Part shown: piece after piece, positions 57,623 through 64,000 of the stretch
Layout of the letters: each line of letters starts with the position of its first letter
Numbering within the stretch: the first letter of the stretch is position 1
DNA from: Strobilurus pachycystidiatus
Lineage: Eukaryota > Basidiomycota > Agaricomycetes > Agaricales > Physalacriaceae
Reading direction: 5' to 3'
Length of the DNA: 64,000 nt
Assembly (NCBI GenBank): GCA_019915135.1
Contig: JAHLMK010000007.1
Coordinates: 744,001-808,000, forward strand
Notes under the pieces: generated by a model
Databases searched by the model: none
What the model was told of the DNA's origin: nothing
The model's input: the letters and a program-made list of their open reading frames with translations, nothing else
Program-made: the position numbers and the translations under genes

Positions 57623-58760
57623 TCAGGGGTTCACCAGAGCCAAGCCTCCATCTACCGAAACTGTGGCACCAGTTGTGTAGCTCGAGGCGGCGAGATAGAC
57701 AGCCGTCATAGCCAATTCGGCATCACTTTTTGGAGGGTCTATAGTCAGCCTCGCTCTGCATCGAATAGAAAGAAGAAAACTCACGTGCCAACCCTCCCAG
57801 CAGGTGAAGGCGCGACATGGCCGGGAATAGGCGTCACCAATGGGCCATTAGCCATCGTGTTGGCCTCGGACGGGAACGGGCCAGGCTGGATGGTATTGAC
57901 GCGGATGGGGATCTTGCGGTGGGCAAAGTCCGTCGCGAGGCTGACAGTGAGCTTGTCCAAGGCAGCCTTCGAGATTCCATATGAAAGCTGGATGGATGAC
58001 AGAAGTCAGTAACAATGCGGTACAATATGTTGTGCAAGGAGATGCTTACGCTCAGCACAGTGACCCAGGTATCGATAACGGCAGCGTCCGATGAAATATT
58101 TATAACGGACGAGGTGGCGCCGCGCAGCTCTGCACCCTTGGTGAGAAGGTCAACAAATGCCCTGGTCATGAAGAAGGCGGCGGATATGTTGGTGTTGAAT
58201 ACGTGTCCCCAGATCTCTGGTGTCTCGTGTTCGAGGGGGTCACCGTTCTCTGTGAAGTTGTTGAACTTCTTCTGGTAGAAATCGGGGTCGGGGGGCCCTC
58301 CAACTCCGGCGCTAGAAAAACTCGCTCAGGAAAGATGGTCTATACAACGCCATGGCGGAGAGTTACTTGTTCACGAGAATATCGAGCTTTCCCTCCGTGT
58401 TTTGGATGTATTGGACGGCCTGTTTGATGCTCGTCTCCTGAGTGACATCCAGCGTCAATCTGGAACCAGAATGAGTAACTCTTGGGACCTGGGAAAGTAT
58501 TCGGAAACCTCGACACTCACGGAATTAACTTGTGCTCAGCGAAAGAGTCGGTGGCCGCTTTCAAAGTCGCTTCGCGGCGGCCTGTGATATATACCTTGGC
58601 TCCGTTGGAAGCAAGGCCTTTGGCAATGATGAGCCCGCTGAATACTGTAAGAGACTATCGAGACGAGATGATAAAGCACTTACACCCCTGTCCCACCTCC
58701 GCTAACGAGGGCAGTCTGACCATTGAGCGACATTGCATTCGACATGTTGAGGCTTGCCAT
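57623..58760 (-). CDS. Short-chain dehydrogenase/reductase with intact catalytic residues
   Basis: The reading frame starts MASLNMSNAMSLNGQTALVS (an alternative start at the second Met). The cofactor loop is SGGGTGVGLIIAKGLA, joined across an intron, followed by YITGRREATL and KLDILVN-SAGVGG. The catalytic serine is in SSVINISSDAAV and the Tyr/Lys pair in SYGISKAALDKLTVSLA. The C-terminus is TTGATVSVDGGLALVNP. Five or six short introns are required. It is NAD(P)-dependent; the substrate is unknown. It contrasts with the other SDR in this window, which lacks the Tyr/Lys pair. Confidence 0.88.
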
Positions 58761-58809
58761 TGGTGAAATCGACAAAGTGGAACCGGAGCTGAAAAGATAG
58801 AGTGGTTTA

Positions 58810-59880
58810 CGAGCTTAGAATCGCGAGCGCGAGCCTTTTATAGTAGACATTGGCCGATATTGGTGGGGAAAGGTGCTGAGAGCTGAATCATCTCATGAGT
58901 ATTAATCTGCAAGTTTGTGTTGCGACCACTAAGTGACTATGCTGACGGAAGCAAAAATACCGCTTGATATGAGCTTGATAAGACAAATGTTTAGTGTGCA
59001 GTCGCTATTCCGCCGCGTCCCCGAAAAGGTGCTCGGGAAATGACAAAAGCTTTTCCGGGGATACACGTAGTAAAATACGTTGTTATGACGCCTTCAAAGT
59101 GTGGTCGAAGCTCCCCATTAGACGCCGAACGGCCAGATGTATCATCATGTTGCGTGGCGGTAAAGGAGACGGCCCGAAGAGTGAAAGATTCCTCCTTTGG
59201 CCACGTTCAAGAATTGGCGCGTGTACTGGGGACGTGGTGTGTATGATGCGGAAAGTCGGCCGGCTCGACTTAAAAGGTCTAGCCTGGCAGTGGTACCCGG
59301 CTCGAGCAGAAGACAGTCGGATGCGAGCACGTGGCGCTCATGGATGTGGAATCAAACTTCAATCATCTCGCCGGACCCTGCATATCTCTCTAATCTAAGA
59401 CTCTCTTGGTATAACTGGGAGTAGGGGGCTGCTACTTAGGACGACCTGCCAAAAGAGTCCACCTTGTGGCTCTGCCAGACTCATCCTCATTCTCCGACCC
59501 AACGGGCGGTCATTACCGGGTACATATGTCGCTTCAGAAGTTCAGAGCTCCGGAGCGTGTTCAAATATCATCGTGTCTGCAGGCGTTTATTCGATGCACA
59601 TCTATAGTAGTGCCGGGTTGACAGCAAGAAAAAAGAAAGGCATGCACAGCCCATACACCCGTCTAGAATACGATTTTAATAGCCAGACGTACAACAGCCC
59701 AACAATACAAACGTGACAAGGCATGGAGATTTAAGAGTGTAGAATCTTCATGATATCAATGGACGCAATACATACGCACACAACAGTAGGGACACAGAAA
59801 CGAACAGCTACTAGTTAAATCTTAGTAGTCATACCGCCGCCTCGGGCTCGAGATCGACGCCCGCGCTCACTGTGTGTTGT
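58810..59880. other. Intergenic, nothing recognised
   Basis: About 1 kb between divergent or tandem minus genes. Some open frames exist but none with recognisable coding character. The part near 59.6-59.85 kb is probably 3' untranslated sequence of LUC7. Confidence 0.5.
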
Positions 59881-59893
59881 TAGCTCTGGTTAA

Positions 59894-61122
59894 TTAGATG
59901 GGATGAACGACTTGCTCATAACGTGATGATGAATGTCGGTCGCTGTATCCTTGGTCGCGATCCCTGCCACGATAGTCATCTCCCTGTGACGAGCGGTATT
60001 CACTGCCTGAACGTCCAGGAGCAGCTGACGCAGCAGCACCCGTCGCCGAAGTCGGAGGTGGTCCAGCTTTCCGTTTCTCTCTCTCTTCTCGGAACTTGGC
60101 AAGTATGTTACGAAGCTCGTGATAACCAAGATGCATCTAGACAGTCAATGTCTTGTTAAGCAAAGGCAAATCTCAGCGGACAAGGAAGCATGAACGTACT
60201 TTACCACCAAAGTGATCAGCCAGACGTCGATCGGAATCTAAAACCGAGAGGGATGCACCACAGACATCACATACGCGCAGCTTCTGGTGTGCGGAGGCGC
60301 CGGACGTGTCTGTCAATTGCTGTAGTTCGCGCTTTGAAATGTCCAGTCAATATAGACGAAATCGAGATGCGGGTTTGACGCCCACCTCTTTCTCGCCCTT
60401 TTCGCTCTTCAAGGCTTCGATTGCCTGCATCTCCTTCATGGATTCCTCGACCTTACCCTCATCACCTGAATGCATGTTATTAGATCAAAATTGTCGCGCC
60501 AAACGAATGACTTACCAAGGGACTCGATATTTCCCGTTCCTCCTTGGATGGCGAGTTCGATCTCGGCAATCTCTTTCATCTGCGAGAGCGATGAACATTG
60601 ATTTGACGGAAGATGTAAGAAACTACGCACAAGTTTCGCGGTCTTCGTGTTCTCCTCCGGCGTCTTTTCTAGCCGCCTATGAGCCGCCCTAATCCGACGG
60701 TCGCACTCGTCCACAAAGGTGAAGATGTTGGTCTCATATTCCATTTGAAAGCGGTTGAAGATGGGGTCGCTTGGGTTCGCGTCTTTGGCAGCGTTGTATT
60801 CGGTCTTGAGGCGCTCTGTGTGAGATTTCGAACATGCGCCAAGGTCCATTTTCTATCCAAGGAAACTATCAGGGACTCACCCTGACGTAGACCCGGTCAT
60901 TGAGAGCATCCTTACGGTGTTTGTGAAGAGAGTGTGAGGGCAGCCCCCACACAGGAAATTCCTGCACACTTTGTCATCCGACCAAACCAGGTTGGCGTTT
61001 GCGACACCCATGGCTTCTGGACCCATCTTTTGCTGTACGCCGCATGTCAGAGATGTGGAATAGACGAAACAGCGAGCACACACCATTAAGAGCTTGCGTT
61101 GCATCTCGGCTATGCGCCCCAT
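59894..61122 (-). CDS. LUC7: LUC7-family U1 snRNP-associated splicing factor
   Basis: The first exon MGRIAEMQRKLLM is spliced to KMGPEAMGVANANLVWSDDK, then VCRNFLCGGCPHTLF and KMDLGACSKSHTERLKTEY, which form the first (CCCH) zinc finger. A coiled-coil region follows (AAHRRLEKTPEEN, EIAEIELAIQGGTGNIESLG). The second, C2H2-type finger is RVCDVCGASLSVLDSDRR, ADHFGGKMHLGYHELR. The tail is rich in Arg, Ser, Asp and Gly. LUC7 helps U1 snRNP choose 5' splice sites in the nucleus. The last codons are uncertain: an unspliced reading stops at 59894, while splicing a short intron could end the protein a few codons earlier or extend it. Confidence 0.9.
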
Positions 61123-61139
61123 GATGGACTATGACTTGA

Positions 61140-62060
61140 GTGCGGATTTGGTCGTGAAGTGAAGAGCAACGTTTGTTGATCGGTGCGACGGTGCCGAGTT
61201 TGATTGAATGAATCATAATGAATTTGCACCGCTTACAGTACCACTTGCTTACCACTATGGACCGCATGACACTCCTCTTCCTCCGTTAACGTTCGTCGCC
61301 AATGTATTGGACTTAGCTAACAACTCGAGCATGAGCTGATACATCTGGTGGTTGCGTATACAGAACCTCGTCCCTCACAATCCTTCGGAGGGTACGTATG
61401 TGGCCTACTAAGCTGTGCAATACAAACTGATGCTTCCCTCCGCCTTAACGTCTCTCCGATCTTCAGGCTCTACACACTTCTACCTGAGATTCCCCGGAAA
61501 CGTTCATCCCGGGAGACACCCTCCTTCGCCAAAATGATGACGGCCTTATCCCTGCGACTGCTCTTTCCTGCTTCAAAGTAGATCTCTGGTTTCTATGGAA
61601 AACTTGTTCTTGGAAAGCATGGTGATTAGCCCGGTCCCGTCCATGAAGAGATTCTTTGCGAGTGACGGACTCAGATTATCCATCCGTGCTCAGATCAGAT
61701 CTCCACATAATCAATCCTCGAACCATAAGCCTGCCAGCCAGGACGTTCTTTAGTACACTTTCGCGCGCGAGTCGCGGATGGCATCTACCGTCCGCACATG
61801 GCGCAGTTCCATTTCGTACATCACCAGAGTGTTCTCTTCGCCTGTCCTCTCATCAATAGATGAATCGTATCGTTACGCGATCACCATCCACGCTATAGTA
61901 GGAATTGGCAACACAACTGGCACTGGCAGTGCATCGCCCAGTAATCCTCTTAGATCCCACAGGCCACGCAGGGATGCCCAGACTGGAGTATCGAACATGA
62001 TGCATCCCTTGTGAGCTTTGCTATTACGACGCGCTTGTTTGACCCACCCAGCCCATATCA
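61140..62060. other. Unresolved region
   Basis: Minus-strand pieces such as ELRHVRTVDAIRDSRAKVY (about 61770-61830) look coding but are isolated between stops. No gene was assigned. Confidence 0.3.
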
Positions 62061-62069
62061 TATGCCGCC

Positions 62070-62610
62070 AGGGTGCCATTGTGCTTTCAGTGGGTGTGGA
62101 ATGCACTGTGCCAGCTGTCTCCCGCGGATCTGTTCGACGCCCGACATGCGAGTCAGAGAGATGGGTGCCTGATATATAAACGTATGACGCCCGCAGCACG
62201 TTTCGAAAACGTGTTGGACAGTCAGCTCGCCGATAGGGCATGGGGTGGATGGGAGGTTGTATTTGATGCACTGATTCTTCATCAACTTTATGCTCTCGAC
62301 ACTCTTGAGTTTTCACATGAAGCTAAGTATAGGCCGAGCAGCAAGTGAAAGAAGAGATCATGGGTGACATCCAGAATCGTCTCCTCGAAGCAAGGGCGAT
62401 TGTGGATTAGGCGGAAGCGAAACCTGAGCTAAAGGAAGAGAAGTTGTAAGAGCAGAAACTAGCACATACAAAGGAGGAAGAGCTCTTGCGGATTGTAGAT
62501 GGCAGCGATGATTCTACGGATGTCCCCGCGCCACACCACGTGTTTCCTTGGGGGCTAGACTCTGGCAGTGATAGGCGCCTGTCCTAGTTTTTGTTGGAGT
62601 CCGGAGAGAT
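62070..62610 (+). pseudogene. Decayed coiled-coil gene
   Basis: A frame with coding character (ALCQLSPADLFDARHASQRD, DSQLADRAWGGWEVVFDALI) ends at a stop. It is followed, in another frame, by KEEIMGDIQNRLLEARAIVD-stop-AEAKPELKEEKL-stop-EQKLAHTKEEELLRI. This Glu/Lys/Leu heptad pattern is interrupted by TAG and TAA codons. It resembles the coiled-coil tail of the intact gene that follows, suggesting a broken paralogue, though direct similarity is weak. Confidence 0.5.
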
Positions 62611-62844
62611 TTTTCCTCCTGTGCTACTGTCAAACCACATCATGGCCTCGCACAATGTTGAACAGCTATACTTGGCTTTGACAGCTACGATTCAATGCCT
62701 GACTATGTCTGAGTCATTTGCCCTCAACCTCAGCTCGGACAAGCGCGATGAGAGAGTCCTTTAATTCGCCCGACAGCGACCACCCAGGCTGCCATCTTCG
62801 CTTTCCTACCGGGTTTACTACCAACGACGCGTTCACAACCAGCT

Positions 62845-63889
62845 ATGCGATTGCCATCGTTGCCAGTGTTAACCTCTTCGTTGTCTCCTCAGTCTTGTGC
62901 CAAGCGCATCACCCCCGCCAACTCCATCCTTTTTGACGAACACGGAGTTCGACCTGCGACTGCAGACGGCTACCTAAAGGCAGCCCTTGAACATAGTTCA
63001 CTGCACGGGCAAGACCTCTTCCTCCAGAGTGTCGTAACGCAGCTCATGTACTGCAAGACTCGTCGCTGGCCGGAGCACGAGTACCTGAGAGCGCGCGTCT
63101 CTTATGTTATCGACGATGTCGTCCATCCAGAGCTGTCCACCTATGTCGACTTCCACCGAACGGCGGCCCAGGGAGAGGAGCAGACCCACGGCGTTTCCCA
63201 TTCATCCTCCTTCAAGTTCCCCGCCAAAGACACTATTGATATCTTTCCCGACACCGATAACGTGAAAGACGAGGATCACAAGGCTGTGGCGGTCATGCAC
63301 TTCCTCCATCCTCGCTTCAGCCTGGAGCGTCTGGCGATTCTCGTCAGCTACGCCACGGCCGTCAAGCCTGGATATCGACCCTTGAAACGGAACTGTTATG
63401 ACATGTGTGCTTGGGTGTGGCATGCCGTCGCGCGCTTAGTGGGAGAGCACGCACAATTCAACCCGCAGGACCTGAAGCCGATGGGCAGGATCGGAAGGGC
63501 CAGATTGGTAGATGTTGCGCATTATCACGGCGCTACGGAAGAGGACCTAGTGCAGATTCGAAAAAAATGGGTTGACTATGAGAGGCAATCTGCCGACATT
63601 GTACTGGCGCGGAACGCTGAGAAAGTTAAAGTAAGTGCTTTGACACTTGGAGACAGATACGGACTTACCTGTCTTGCAGATGGAGAGCGATCGACGTCAA
63701 AGAGAAGAGGAGGTCGACGAAGAGCGACAGAGGACTAAGGATGCACGGCTTGCTCAATTCGAAGCTGAGGAGCGAGTTCGCGTGCTCCAAGAGATGGTGA
63801 AAGCCACCTCGGCGCATTTCCAACCTCCAGACCACGACGTCACCTTCACATCCTCCATGTTTAGCATTGCACCTGTGAGCGCTTGGTAG
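62845..63889 (+). CDS. Unknown protein with a conserved NCY region and coiled-coil tail
   Basis: Two exons (62845-63630, 63680-63889) flank a 49-bp intron; the product is 331 residues. The N-terminal part has HEYLRARVSYVIDDVVHPEL and FHRTAAQGEEQTHG. A central region has SLERLAILVSYATAVKPGYR and LKRNCYDMCAWVWHAVARL. The placement of a conserved Asn-Cys-Tyr after a Pro-rich turn is reminiscent of permuted NlpC/P60-like proteins in mushrooms; this is a weak inference. The second exon is a charged coiled coil (MESDRRQREEEVDEERQR, DARLAQFEAEERVRVLQEM). It may continue beyond the stop if a GTGAGC donor at 63876 is used. Confidence 0.65.
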
Positions 63890-64000
63890 CTCGTCTTCCC
63901 GACACCTGAAAAGTGAGTACTGGACTCATACCGCTCCGACCTTACTATGCTAAGTAAGGACTCTGCCAGATAAGTGCAGGTACACCTACACCTATTCGTA

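Overview
The window is nuclear DNA of a filamentous basidiomycete, most likely a mushroom-forming Agaricomycete. Genes carry many spliceosomal introns of about 45-75 bp with GTRNGY-type donors, and there are no operons. Gene content (homoaconitase of the fungal lysine pathway, an aegerolysin, an SNG1/DUF3533 protein, two seven-helix membrane protein families, a BTB protein) and short inverted-repeat transposons fit that group. I assigned most gene models exon by exon; where I give exact introns, the exon lengths sum to a whole number of codons.

Layout. 1-0.9 kb: 3' end and LTR of a Ty3/gypsy chromovirus, inserted into the 3' part of a minus-strand gene (0.9-1.57 kb). 2.2-3.45 kb: two diverged copies of an unidentified sequence. 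3.7-6.4 kb: a C2H2 protein and a DHDPS/4-hydroxy-2-oxoglutarate aldolase-type enzyme. 7.8-11 kb: an aegerolysin and a tandem pair of orphan genes (A at 8.9 kb, B at 10.1 kb) that keep promoter and intron positions but almost no protein similarity. 11.2-14.3 kb: a decayed gene and mitochondrial homoaconitase. 14.6-20.5 kb: a BTB gene with an in-frame stop, an SNG1/DUF3533 membrane protein, RNA polymerase I subunit RPA12 (many small exons), and a Ser-rich orphan. 20.8-24.1 kb: an SDR-fold protein that has lost its Tyr/Lys catalytic pair, a truncated copy of its start, and an unresolved coding region. 25-29.9 kb: a mobile-element island with a 3.6-kb element bearing GAGTC-rich terminal inverted repeats, two 273-bp CACTG MITEs with 3-bp target duplications, and an 0.8-kb TIR element. 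30-32.6 kb: two membrane proteins. 32.9-34.8 kb: SWI3/RSC8-type chromatin remodeller subunit. 35.6-38 kb: Zn2Cys6 regulator. 39.4-43.3 kb: TMEM135-like and SERINC membrane proteins. 43.5-44.2 kb: nested TIR elements. 44.7-46.5 kb: a receptor-like seven-helix protein. 46.8-53.4 kb: peroxisomal SCP2 protein, MGM1 dynamin, RAD51D-like recombinase (divergent from MGM1, 86 bp between start codons), and a D-2-hydroxyacid dehydrogenase. 54.4-58.8 kb: secreted GH28 rhamnogalacturonase and a catalytically complete SDR. 59.9-61.1 kb: LUC7 splicing factor. 62-63.9 kb: a decayed coiled-coil gene next to an intact gene of unknown function.

The intact conserved genes are unrelated housekeeping functions on both strands. 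Recurrent oddities are a cluster of five predicted GC-AG introns, fast-evolving duplicated orphans, and small DNA transposons. No tRNA, rRNA or CRISPR sequence was recognised.
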